A stretch of 64,000 nt of DNA from Bradyrhizobium mercantei (GTDB lineage: Bacteria > Pseudomonadota > Alphaproteobacteria > Rhizobiales > Xanthobacteraceae). Under the pieces are notes generated by a model. The model saw nothing but the letters and a program-made list of their open reading frames with translations. It was not told the origin of the DNA and ran no database searches. Position numbers and translations under genes: made by a program. The DNA lies in the NCBI RefSeq assembly GCF_001982635.1, contig NZ_MKFI01000004.1:551609-615608 (forward strand), written 5' to 3'. Of the stretch, positions 42,583 through 51,674 are shown piece by piece; position 1 is the stretch's first letter, and every line of letters begins with the position of its first letter.

Positions 42583-45500
42583 TCACCACGCATCAATGCA
42601 CGGCCGCTTCCGCGTCGTTCGCGGCTCCGGCTTCGGCACCGAGCGCAGGCCGGCCATGATCCAGTGCCGCGTGTCGGCGGGATCGATCACCTCGTCGATC
42701 TCCAGCACCGAGGCGATCGAGACGGCCTTGCCGTTGGCGTAGAGCTCGGCGACCTTGGTCTGGAAATATTTCTCGCGCTCGACGGGGTCCTCGATCGCCT
42801 CCATCTCCTTGCGGAAGCCGAGGCGGACATAGCCTTCGAGGCCCATGCCGCCGAATTCGCCGGTCGGCCACGCCACCGTGAAGAACGACGCGTGGAAGCC
42901 GCCGCCGATCATCGATTGCGCGCCGAGCCCGTAGCCCTTGCGCAGCACGATGCCGAACAGCGGCACCGTGATGCTGGCGCCGGTGACGAACATCCGCGCG
43001 ACGTGGCGCACGATCGCGGTCTTCTCGGCCTCGGGGCCGACCATGAAGCCCGGCGTGTCGCACAGCGAGACGATCGGGATATCGAAGGCATCGCAGAGCT
43101 GCATGAAGCGCGCGGCCTTGTCGCCGGCCGCCGCATCGATCGCGCCGCCGAGATGTTTCGGGTTGTTCGCGATCAGGCCGAACGGCTTGCCCTCGATGCG
43201 GATGAAGGCCGTGATCATGCCGACGCCGAAATCCCTGCGGATCTCCAGCACCGAGCCCTCGTCCGCCATCAGGTCGATCACGTTGCGGATGTCGTAGACC
43301 CGCAGGCGATTTTCCGGGATCGCGCGGCGCAGCAGCCGCTGGTCCGGCGCCTTCCAGTCGGCCACCGCGCCCTGGAAGTAGGACAGGTATTTCTGCGCCA
43401 CCGTCGTGGCCTCTTCCTCGTCCTCGACCAGGATGTCGATCACGCCGTTCGGCGACTGGAACGAGACGGGCCCAACCTCGGCCGGATGGTAGACCCCGAG
43501 CCCGCCGCCCTCGATCATCGCCGGGCCGCCCATACCGATCGAGGCATTTTTGGTGGCGATGATGACGTCGCAGACGCCGAGCATCGCCGCGTTGCCGGCG
43601 AAGCAGTAGCCGGAGACCACGCCCACCACCGGCACGAGCCCGGAAAGTTTTGCGAACTGCACGAAGGAAGGGCCGTCGAGGCCGGTCATGCCGAGCCGGT
43701 CGGTATCGCCGGGACGGCCGCCGCCGCCCTCCGCATAAAACACCAGCGGAAGCCGCCACTGCTCGGCGAGCCCGAGCATGCGGTCGATCTTCTTGTGGTT
43801 CATGTGCCCTTGGGTGCCGGCGAGCACGGTGTAGTCGTAGGAGATCACCATGCAGCGCGCGCCGTCGGCACCGAAATGCTTCGCGTTGACGGTGGCGACG
43901 CCTGATATCAGGCCGTCAGCCGGCGTGTTCTTGATCAGGTCCTCGACCTTGCGGCGGCGACGTTGCGCCGCGATCGCGAGCGAGCCGTATTCGACGAACG
44001 AGCCCTCATCGACCAGCTGCGCGATGTTCTCGCGCGCGGTACGTTGGTTGGTCTTGCGGCGGCGCTCGACCGAGGCCGGGCGGTTCTCGTCCAGCGTGAT
44101 CGCCTTGCGCGCGATCAGTTCGGCGAGATCAGGACGAATGTGATCGAGATCGATCGCGGCCTCTTCCGCCGCGTGATGGCCGTCGACTTCGGCAGGCTCA
44201 AGGAACAGGATCGGCTCGCCGTGCATCAGCGTGACGCCGATGCCGCCCGCGATCCTGGTCACCCGGCCGCCATGCGGCGCTGCGACCAGATGCTCCATCT
44301 TCATCGATTCCAGCACTGCGATCTGCTGGCCGGGACGGACCAGATCGCCCTCCGCGACCTCGATCGCCACGATCGTGCCCTGCAACGGTGCCGCCACCGG
44401 GAGCGAGCCTTCGGGAGCGGCTTCGGCGGTGACGGCCTTGGTCGTGGCCGCCTCGCTCACCTCGAGCAGCGGCGCGGCATGCTCCTTCGCGGCGCCGACC
44501 AGCGCCGCAACATGGCTGTCGATGAAGCCGGTGCTGATCTTGTTCCGGACAAAGCTCTGATGCGCCAGGATCGCACCCAGGAAGGGGATGTTGGTGGCGA
44601 CGCCGCCGATCCGGAATTCGCGCAAGGCGCGCGACGCCTTGTGCACCACGTCGGTCCATTTCGAGCTCGGCGAATGCACGATCACCTTGGCCAGCAGCGA
44701 GTCGAACGCCGCGCTGGTCCGGTAGCCGGAATAGCCGAACGTATCGACACGGACGCCGGGGCCGGACGGCAGGTCGAACACGCTGAGCGTGCCGCCGGTC
44801 GGCTTGGTCATCCCCTTCTCGTCCATCACCTCCATGTTGACGCGGAGCTGCATCGCATAGCCGCGCGGCAGCGGCACCGCTGCTTGTGCCAGCCCGAGCG
44901 AAGCCAGCGTGGCGCCGGCGGCGACCGCAAGCTGCGACCGCACCAGGTCGATGCCGAGCACCGCCTCGGTGACGGTGTGCTCGACCTGAAGCCGCGGATT
45001 GGCCTCGATGAAGGCGAACGCGCCCTCGCCTTCGCCCGCCTCGTCATCGACAAGGAATTCGAAGGTGCCGAGATTGTCGTAGCGGGCGGCGGATGCGAGC
45101 TGCTTCGCCGCCTCGATGATGCGCGCGCGCAGGCTCTCGCTCAACGATGGGCTCGGCGCCACCTCGATGAGCTTCTGGTTGCGGCGCTGGATCGTGCATT
45201 CGCGCTCCCAAAGATGGCTGATCGTGCCGTGGCGGTCGCCGATGATCTGCACCTCGATATGACGCGCCTTGCGGATCAGCCGCTCGACGTAAACAGCATC
45301 GCTGCCGAACGCCGCCTTGGCCTCCGACTGGCAGCGCGCATAGGCCTCGTCGAGCTTGGCTAAGTCCTCGACCACCCGCATGCCGCGGCCGCCGCCACCG
45401 GCGATCGCCTTGATCATCACGGCGGCGCCAGCGCCGAGCGAGGCGAGGAAGGCCCTGGCCTCCTCGAGCGAGGTCGCGCCCGAGGTGCCGGCAATGATCG

Positions 45501-45885
45501 GCACGCCGCATTTTTTCGCCAGCGCCTTTGCCTTGGCCTTGTCGCCGAACAGATCGAGCGCCTCCGGCGACGGGCCGACGAAGGTGATCTTCTCCTCGGC
45601 ACAGCGCCGCGCAAGCCCAGTGTTCTCGCTGAGGAAGCCATAGCCCGGATGCAGCGCATCGCAGCCCGCAGCCTTCGCCGCCGCGATCACCGCCTCGATG
45701 TCGAGATAGGCCCGCGCGCCGCGGCCGGGAATCTCGCGCGCCTCGTCGGCTGAGCGGACATGCAGGGAAGCCGCATCATCGGCGGGATAGATCGCGACCG
45801 TGGCAAGGCCGCTATCGGCAGCGGCGCGGGCAATCCGGATCGCGATCTCACCGCGGTTGGCAATCAGCAGTTTCTTGAAGGACAT
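42583..45885 (-). CDS. Single-chain biotin-dependent acyl-CoA carboxylase
   Basis: 1100 residues that combine all three parts of an acyl-CoA carboxylase. Biotin carboxylase is about 1-450 (LLIANRGEIAIRI, KAIAGGGGRGMRV, FIEANPRLQVEHTVTE). The biotin carrier has K529 in VLESMKMEHLVAAP. The carboxyltransferase covers about 590-1090 (TVLAGTQGHMNHKKIDRML, GCDT-like SLCDTPGFMVGPEAE, and FASIGMGGP-like segments). This layout matches the long-chain acyl-CoA carboxylases found as single chains in some alphaproteobacteria and mycobacteria. It stands alone, flanked by repeats. Substrate length preference cannot be read from sequence. Confidence 0.9.
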   Translation of the reverse strand: MSFKKLLIANRGEIAIRIARAAADSGLATVAIYPADDAASLHVRSADEAREIPGRGARAYLDIEAVIAAAKAAGCDALHPGYGFLSENTGLARRCAEEKITFVGPSPEALDLFGDKAKAKALAKKCGVPIIAGTSGATSLEEARAFLASLGAGAAVMIKAIAGGGGRGMRVVEDLAKLDEAYARCQSEAKAAFGSDAVYVERLIRKARHIEVQIIGDRHGTISHLWERECTIQRRNQKLIEVAPSPSLSESLRARIIEAAKQLASAARYDNLGTFEFLVDDEAGEGEGAFAFIEANPRLQVEHTVTEAVLGIDLVRSQLAVAAGATLASLGLAQAAVPLPRGYAMQLRVNMEVMDEKGMTKPTGGTLSVFDLPSGPGVRVDTFGYSGYRTSAAFDSLLAKVIVHSPSSKWTDVVHKASRALREFRIGGVATNIPFLGAILAHQSFVRNKISTGFIDSHVAALVGAAKEHAAPLLEVSEAATTKAVTAEAAPEGSLPVAAPLQGTIVAIEVAEGDLVRPGQQIAVLESMKMEHLVAAPHGGRVTRIAGGIGVTLMHGEPILFLEPAEVDGHHAAEEAAIDLDHIRPDLAELIARKAITLDENRPASVERRRKTNQRTARENIAQLVDEGSFVEYGSLAIAAQRRRRKVEDLIKNTPADGLISGVATVNAKHFGADGARCMVISYDYTVLAGTQGHMNHKKIDRMLGLAEQWRLPLVFYAEGGGGRPGDTDRLGMTGLDGPSFVQFAKLSGLVPVVGVVSGYCFAGNAAMLGVCDVIIATKNASIGMGGPAMIEGGGLGVYHPAEVGPVSFQSPNGVIDILVEDEEEATTVAQKYLSYFQGAVADWKAPDQRLLRRAIPENRLRVYDIRNVIDLMADEGSVLEIRRDFGVGMITAFIRIEGKPFGLIANNPKHLGGAIDAAAGDKAARFMQLCDAFDIPIVSLCDTPGFMVGPEAEKTAIVRHVARMFVTGASITVPLFGIVLRKGYGLGAQSMIGGGFHASFFTVAWPTGEFGGMGLEGYVRLGFRKEMEAIEDPVEREKYFQTKVAELYANGKAVSIASVLEIDEVIDPADTRHWIMAGLRSVPKPEPRTTRKRPCIDAW

Positions 45886-45907
45886 GGACTGTTCCGTGAG
45901 TTGCTTA

Positions 45908-46061
45908 CCTCGCCCCGCTTGCGGGGAGAGGTCGAAGCCGGAGCGAAGCGTAGGCTTCGGGTGAGGGGGAGTCTCCACGAGCGAGCTCGCTGAGAGTCCC
46001 CCTCACCCGAAATTCGCGCTGCGCGCCAATTTCGACCTCTCCCCGCAAGCGGGGCGAGGTG
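45908..46061. repeat. Dispersed palindromic repeat, family B
   Basis: Inverted repeat from CCTCGCCCCGCTTGCGGGGA to CTCTCCCCGCAAGCGGGGCG, closely related to 5426-5558. It fills the space between the ABC permease and carboxylase genes, with inner arms around GGGTGAGGGGGAGTCTC and GAGAGTCCCCCTCACCC. Confidence 0.88.
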
Positions 46062-46096
46062 AACAGATCGCGGCAGCCCGTAAGCGTTTGCATGCT

Positions 46097-46981
46097 CTAG
46101 CGATCCTTCATGGTCGGATCGAGCACGACGCGCAAGGACTCTCCGAGCGCATTGAACGCCAGGGAGACGACGAGAATGGCAAGGCCCGGCGCGTACATCT
46201 GCTCAGGCGCGATTTCCATGTATTGATAGGCGCGCGCCAGCATGGCGCCCCAGCTCGGGTCCGGCGGCTGGATGCCGAGGCCGAGGAACGACAGGCTGGC
46301 TTCGGCCAGCAGCGCAGCAGCGAGCAGCAGCGTCACCTGCACGACGACCGGTTGCAGCGTGTTCGGCAGCACGTGGCGCCACAGCACGTGCCAGGTCGGC
46401 GCGCCAAAGCCTCTGGACGCATCGACATAGAGCTCCTGCCGCACGATCAGGGTGCGGGCGCGGACGATGCGCGCCAGCGCCGGGAACATCGTGATGCCGA
46501 CCGCGATCATGCCGTTGGTGAGGCCAATGCCGAGCGCGCCGGTGACCGCGATCGCCAGCACGATGGCCGGGAATGACAGGAAGGTGTCGATGATGCGGCT
46601 GATGATGTCGTCGATCCAGCCGCCGAAATAGCCGGCGATCAGGCCGACCGGCAGCCCGATCAGAACCGCGACGCCGACCGCGAGCAGGCTGGCATAGACG
46701 GTCGCCGGCGCGCCGTAGATCAGGCGGGAGAAGATGTCGCGGCCGAGGTCGTCGGTGCCGAGCAGATGCGCTGGCCCCGGCGGCGCCAGCATGTTGTTGA
46801 CGTCCTGCGCGGTCGGCGCATAGGGCGCGATCCAGGGCGCGCCGATCGCGACCACGACGAGCACCATAAGTACCAGGATCGACAGCGCGGCACGAAGATC
46901 GCCGGCGAGCCAACGCACAAACCGCCGGAGCCGGGTCGGCCTGGCCGGTGCCTTCAGGGATGCGAGCGCCGTGTCGGTCAT
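46097..46981 (-). CDS. DppC-type ABC permease
   Basis: 294-residue inner-membrane permease of an oligopeptide/nickel-type importer. The N-terminal part has WIAPYAPTAQDVNNMLAPPGPAHLLGTDDLGRD-type OppC motif (HLLGTDDLGRDIFSRLIYG), and the EAA loop is RGFGAPTWHVLWRHVLPN. Six helices are visible. The ATG overlaps the DppB stop as ATGA. It ends the transporter operon. Confidence 0.92.
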   Translation of the reverse strand: MTDTALASLKAPARPTRLRRFVRWLAGDLRAALSILVLMVLVVVAIGAPWIAPYAPTAQDVNNMLAPPGPAHLLGTDDLGRDIFSRLIYGAPATVYASLLAVGVAVLIGLPVGLIAGYFGGWIDDIISRIIDTFLSFPAIVLAIAVTGALGIGLTNGMIAVGITMFPALARIVRARTLIVRQELYVDASRGFGAPTWHVLWRHVLPNTLQPVVVQVTLLLAAALLAEASLSFLGLGIQPPDPSWGAMLARAYQYMEIAPEQMYAPGLAILVVSLAFNALGESLRVVLDPTMKDR

Positions 46982-47934
46982 TGCTCGATCCTCGGATCGA
47001 GCGCGGCACACAGCAGGTCGGTGATCAAATTCACCGCGATCACGACCACCACCATGGTGAAGACGACGCCCTGCACGATCGGGAAATCGCGCTGGATCGC
47101 GCCGCGCACGATCAGGCTGCCGAGCCCGGGAATGGCGAACACCGCCTCGATCACCACGGTCGCCGCCAGCATGCGGTTGACCAGCAGGCTGATGATCGTG
47201 AGCAGGTTGACGCCGACATTCTTCAGGCCGTGCTGCCACAGGATGCGGGACATCGATAATCCCTTGGCATGCAGCGTGCGGACATATTGCGAGGACAGCA
47301 CCTCGAGCAGCGCACCGCGCAGCTGGCGCGCGACCTCGGCCATGCCATAGGCCGCAATCGCAATGCCCGGCAGCAGCGCGTGCCGGATCGCGTCGATCGG
47401 CGAGGCGCTGAAGGATTTGGCGCCGGTCGCCGGCAGCCAGTTCAGCTTCAGCGAGAACTCCGCCACCAAAATCATCGCGAGCCAGAAGCCGGGCACCGCG
47501 ACGCCGAGCGAGGCGATCATGCTGATCAGCTTGTCGACCCAGCCGTTCGGCTTGATCGCGGCCATCACGCCCATCGGGATGCCCGTGACCAGCGCCAGCA
47601 CCAGCGCGATCACGACGATCAAGAGCGTGTTCGGGAAGGCACGGCCGATCGAGTCCGCGACCTTCTCGCCGGTCAACAGCGATTGCGAGAGATCGCCCTG
47701 CGCGACATGGCCGAGCCAGGCGCCATATTGCACCAGGAACGGCCGGTCGAGACCGTAGATCTGCCTGATCTCGGTGATCCGTGCATCGGTCGCGTTGTCG
47801 CCGGCGAGCGTCACGGCGATGTCGCCGGGCACCAGCTTGAGCAGCGCGAACACCATGAAGGTCGCGAGCAGGATCACGGGCAGCGCCTGCACCAGGCGGC
47901 TGCCGATGACCTTGACCGGTGACCGTCGCGCCAT
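46978..47934 (-). CDS. DppB-type ABC permease
   Basis: 318-residue permease. The N-terminal OppB motif is FALLKLVPGDIAVTLAG followed by YGLDRPFLVQYGAWL, and the EAA loop is LHAKGLSMSRILWQHGLKN. It pairs with the DppC-type protein. It is separated from the binding-protein gene by a 102-bp repeat, the only sizeable gap in the operon. Confidence 0.92.
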   Translation of the reverse strand: MARRSPVKVIGSRLVQALPVILLATFMVFALLKLVPGDIAVTLAGDNATDARITEIRQIYGLDRPFLVQYGAWLGHVAQGDLSQSLLTGEKVADSIGRAFPNTLLIVVIALVLALVTGIPMGVMAAIKPNGWVDKLISMIASLGVAVPGFWLAMILVAEFSLKLNWLPATGAKSFSASPIDAIRHALLPGIAIAAYGMAEVARQLRGALLEVLSSQYVRTLHAKGLSMSRILWQHGLKNVGVNLLTIISLLVNRMLAATVVIEAVFAIPGLGSLIVRGAIQRDFPIVQGVVFTMVVVVIAVNLITDLLCAALDPRIEQ

Positions 47935-47935
47935 C

Positions 47936-48038
47936 GCTAAAGCACGATGAGATTTTGATGGAACATCATCGTGCTTTAGCTCCTCTTTCGAGCATGATCA
48001 TTTTCGAAAAACCGCTTCGCACTTTTTCGGATCATGCT
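47936..48038. repeat. Double-hairpin dispersed repeat inside the ABC operon
   Basis: First hairpin: 15-base perfect arms GCTAAAGCACGATGA (47936-47950) and TCATCGTGCTTTAGC (47966-47980). Second: AGCATGATC (47991-47999) with GATCATGCT (48030-48038) around an AT-rich loop. It lies exactly between the end of the binding-protein gene and the start of the permease gene, and may reduce downstream expression. Similar elements occur widely in Bradyrhizobium (from memory). Confidence 0.8.
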
Positions 48039-49577
48039 AGCCTTCCAGCCAGACGTCGTCGTATTTCGGCTTGCCGAGCAGGTTCGGCCGATAGCCCTGC
48101 ACCTTCTTGTTCATGGCGACCAGCTCGAACTGGAACGCCAGCGGCACCACCAAGGCGTTCTCCATCACCAGCCGCTGCACGGTGGAGAAGGCCTTGCGCC
48201 TGACCTCGATATCCTCCGACGCGCGCGATTCCTTGATTGCGGCCTCGAGCTCGGCCGGCACCGGCGCACGGCCGGCGTTGTAGTAGGCGTCCCTGGTGAA
48301 CATCAGCGAATAGGTAAGGCTCGGGTCGGGCCGCCCGGTCCAGGCCGAGAGCAGCCCGGCGCCCTTCTTCTCTGCACCGAAGAAAGCCGCAGAGGCCTCC
48401 GCGATCGGCGCGTTGACGAAGCGCACGCCGATGCCGGCCTTGCGCAATTGCTCGATCAGGATCTCCTGGCGTTGCACCGAATCCTGGTCGGGATAGCCGC
48501 CAAGCTCGATCTGGGTGCCCTCCTTGAAGCCTGCCTCGGCGAGCAGCTTGCGTGCCCTGCCGGGATCATACGGATAAAGCTTTGCGACCTCGGCGTCGTA
48601 GGCCCAATGCGACTTCGGCAGGTTCATGTAGGCCGGCTCGGCGAGACCCGCGAGCGCGGCCTTGACGAAGGACTCCCGATCGATCGCGAAGTTGAGCGCC
48701 TGGCGGACCTTGACGTTGTCGAACGGCGGCTTGGCCCAGTTCAGGAAGATCTGGAGCACGTAGAGCGTCGGCCCGTGCACCACCTTCACGCTCGGGGCGC
48801 GCTCGATGATCACCTTCTGCCGCGGCGGCAGCTGATAGATCAGGTCGTTCTGCCCGGCGGTGACCGAACGGGCACCGGTGGTGAGCTCGGGAATGATCGA
48901 GAACTCGATGCCATCGGGATAAGGCCGCTCCGGCTTCCAGTATTTTTCGTTGCGCTTGACCACGATCTTCTCGCCGTCGGCCCAGCTCACGAAGGAATAA
49001 GCGCCGGCGCCGACCGGCTTGCGCGTCACGACGCCGCCGTCAGCCGCCTTCAACGCCGTCGGCGACACCATCATGCCGGCGCGGTCGGAGAGGATGCCCG
49101 GCAGCGCGGTATCCGGCGTCTTCAGCTTCAAGGTCACCTGCTGCGGCCCGGTAACCTCGACCGACGCAACCGAGAGCAGATCGGCCTTGATGTTGGACCT
49201 CGGATCGCTGCGGTTGCGCTCGAGGTTGAACTTCACCGCCTCGGCATCGAGCGGCGTGCCGTCATGGAAAGTGACGCCGGCGCGAATGTTGAGCACCAGC
49301 GTATTGGGATCGGTGAACTTCCAGCTCTCGGCGATGCCCGGCTTCGGCTTCAGCGTCTCGAAGTCCCACTCGGTCAGCGTGTCGTACATCGTGAACAGGA
49401 AGGCGTGATCGGAGCCGGCGTCGCCGGATCGAGGCTCGACGGATTGGCCGGCGCAGAGATCCGCAAGGTGCCGCCCTTCCTCGGCGCGCCTTCGGCGAAC
49501 GCGCGGTCGCCGAGCGTGGTGCTCGCGAGTGCGCCCGAGATCAGCGCCATGGCCTCGCGTCGTGTCGTCATCGTCAT
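48037..49577 (-). pseudogene. DppA/OppA-type substrate-binding protein, frameshifted
   Basis: The gene is split by a frameshift. The N-terminal part starts at 49577 (MTMTTRREAMALISGALAST, a Tat-like twin-Arg signal) and reads to GGTLRISAPANPSSLDPAT, then goes out of frame near 49420 and stops at 49374. The rest (MYDTLTEWDFETLKPKPGIA onward, 450 residues to 48037) is intact. Reading the other frame across the join restores GSDHAFLFTMYDTL, the expected family sequence. A one-base gain or two-base loss would repair it. This may be a real inactivation or a sequencing error. It belongs to the transporter with the genes at 46097-47934 and 49582-51674. Confidence 0.85.
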
Positions 49578-49581
49578 GGCG

Positions 49582-50601
49582 TCATGCTCCGGCGTTGTTG
49601 TTTGGCGAAAAATTCGGTCGGTCGGCGAAATGGCAGGCCACCCAGTGATCGGGCTTCAGCTCGCGCCACTCCGGCACGCGGTCGGTGCAGAGCGGCTGGG
49701 CGTGCGGGCAACGGGTGCGGAAGCGGCAGCCCGAGGGTGGATCGATCGGGCTCGGCACCTCGCCCTGCAGCACGATCCGGCTCTCCTGCCGCATCGACGA
49801 CGGCAACGGCCGCGGCTCGGCGGAGAGCAGCGCGATGGTGTAGGGATGCAGCGGCCGCTCGGCGACCTCCTCGGTGGGCCCGAGCTCGACGAACTGGCCG
49901 AGATACATCACGGCGACGCGCTCGCTGATATGCGAGACCACGGCGAGATCGTGGGTGATGAAGACATAGGTCAAGCCGAGATCGCGCTGCAGATCGGCGA
50001 ACAGGTTGAGCACGTCGCCGCGGATCGACATGTCGAGCGCAGCCACCACCTCGTCGCACACGATCAGCTTCGGCTTCAAGGTCAGCGCGCGGGCGATCAC
50101 CACGCGCTGCTTCTGGCCGCCGGACAGTTGATGCGGATAGCGCGCGCCGAATTCCTGCGGCAGGCCGACCCGCTCCAGCGCTTCGCGCGCGAGCTTCTCC
50201 CGCTCGGCACGATTGCCGATGCGCGCGAGTTCCAGCGGCTCCAGCACGGAGGCCAGGATCGTCATGCGCGGGTTCAACGCGGCGTTCGGATCCTGGAAGA
50301 TGATCTGGTAGTCGCGGCGATGGCTTTGGAATTCCCGCCGCGGCAGCGCCGTCGGGTCGATGCCGTCGTGCAGGATGGCGCCGGCGCTGGGATTGAGCAG
50401 GAACACCAGCGCGCGGCCGATCGTGGTCTTGCCCGACCCGGACTCGCCGATGATGCCGAACGTCTCGCCGCGGCGGACGTCGAAATTGACGCCGTCGACC
50501 GCCTTCACGGTGGCACGGCGGTCCGAGGTCTGGAAGCGGACCTGGAGGTCGCGCACCGAGACGATGGCGTCGCGGCGGGGTTCAGCGGATGCTGCGGTCA
50601 T
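49582..50601 (-). CDS. DppF-type ABC transporter ATP-binding protein
   Basis: 339-residue ATPase of the oligopeptide-type importer. Walker A is IIGESGSGKTTIG, the signature is QLSGGQKQRV, and Walker B is LIVCDEVVAALDM. In place of the common DEPTSALD, this has DEVVAALD, a small departure. The C-terminal oligopeptide-transporter extension has SGCRFRTRCPHAQPLC with Cys. The start overlaps the DppD-type gene stop (ATGA). Confidence 0.92.
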   Translation of the reverse strand: MTAASAEPRRDAIVSVRDLQVRFQTSDRRATVKAVDGVNFDVRRGETFGIIGESGSGKTTIGRALVFLLNPSAGAILHDGIDPTALPRREFQSHRRDYQIIFQDPNAALNPRMTILASVLEPLELARIGNRAEREKLAREALERVGLPQEFGARYPHQLSGGQKQRVVIARALTLKPKLIVCDEVVAALDMSIRGDVLNLFADLQRDLGLTYVFITHDLAVVSHISERVAVMYLGQFVELGPTEEVAERPLHPYTIALLSAEPRPLPSSMRQESRIVLQGEVPSPIDPPSGCRFRTRCPHAQPLCTDRVPEWRELKPDHWVACHFADRPNFSPNNNAGA

Positions 50602-51674
50602 TGCGTCGCGACCTTCGCAGCAATCGGCGCACCGGGCGGATGCAGCGCGCCCGGCAGATTGAGCTCGGCAAAGCGGTGACAGCGCACCCTGCGGCCGCCG
50701 CCGGCGTCCTGCAATGTCTGCTCGGCCTCGCAGCCCCTGTTCGCATGCGCGCAGCGGGCGCGGAAGCGGCAGCCGCTCGGCATCTCCGCGATCGACGGCA
50801 CCCGGCCCGGGATCGACGGCAGCCTTCCGTGACGCGGGCTCAGATGCGGCAGCGAGCGTAAAAGTCCCGACGTATAGGGATGCAGCGGCCGCACCAGCGC
50901 CTCGTCGACGGTCGCGTCCTCGATCACTTCGCCGGCATACATCGTGATCATCCGCGTGCAGGTCTCGGCGACGACGCCGAGATCGTGGGTGATCAGCATC
51001 AACGCGGTCTTCGAGGTCTCGCTGATGTCGCGCAGCAGCTCGAGGATCTGCGCCTGCACGGTGACGTCGAGCGCGGTGGTCGGCTCGTCGGCGATCAGAA
51101 GCTGCGGGCCGCAGATCAGGCTCGCGGCAATCATCACGCGCTGGCGCATGCCGCCGGACAATTGGTGCGGATAGTCGTCGATCCGCCGCTCGGGCGAGGC
51201 GATGCCGACGCGGCGGAGCATCTCCAGCGTCCTGGCGCGCGCCTCGTCCTGGCCGATATTGCTGTGGACGCGCAGCGTCTCGGCGATCTGGTGGCCGACG
51301 GTGAACACCGGATCGAGCGCGCTCATCGGCTCCTGGAAGATCATCGCGATCCGCTTGCCCCGGATCGCGCGCATCTGCCGCGCGCTGCAGGAGGCGAGAT
51401 CGACGCCGTCGAACAGGATCTTGCCGTCGAGGCCGGCGAAATTGCCCGGCAACAGCCGCAGGATCGACAGGCCGGTGATGGTCTTGCCGCAGCCGCTCTC
51501 CCCGACGATGCCGACCCGCTCGCCGGGCGCAATGTCGAAGTCGATCCGGCGCGTCGCCTGCCAGATGCCTTGCGCGGTCTTGAAACGGATGCCGAGCCCG
51601 CGCACGGACAATAGCGGCCGCGCGCCGTCGCGCACCCCCTCCGCCCTGCGCTGTGCCGGCTGGCCTGCCTCCAT
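50598..51674 (-). CDS. DppD-type ABC transporter ATP-binding protein
   Basis: 358-residue ATPase paired with the DppF-type protein. Walker A is IVGESGCGKTITG, the signature is LSGGMRQRV, and Walker B is LLIADEPTTALDVT; the C-terminal GCRFRARCAHANRGC extension is typical. ATG 51674 overlaps the CoA-transferase stop by one base (TGATG), so the transferase and the transporter are translationally linked. That suggests import of a compound activated to CoA. Confidence 0.92.
   Translation of the reverse strand: MEAGQPAQRRAEGVRDGARPLLSVRGLGIRFKTAQGIWQATRRIDFDIAPGERVGIVGESGCGKTITGLSILRLLPGNFAGLDGKILFDGVDLASCSARQMRAIRGKRIAMIFQEPMSALDPVFTVGHQIAETLRVHSNIGQDEARARTLEMLRRVGIASPERRIDDYPHQLSGGMRQRVMIAASLICGPQLLIADEPTTALDVTVQAQILELLRDISETSKTALMLITHDLGVVAETCTRMITMYAGEVIEDATVDEALVRPLHPYTSGLLRSLPHLSPRHGRLPSIPGRVPSIAEMPSGCRFRARCAHANRGCEAEQTLQDAGGGRRVRCHRFAELNLPGALHPPGAPIAAKVATQ

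Noticed and set aside
48034..50679. 881-codon plus-strand frame across the transporter genes
   Set aside because: Antisense shadow that spans several minus-strand ABC genes with strong motifs.
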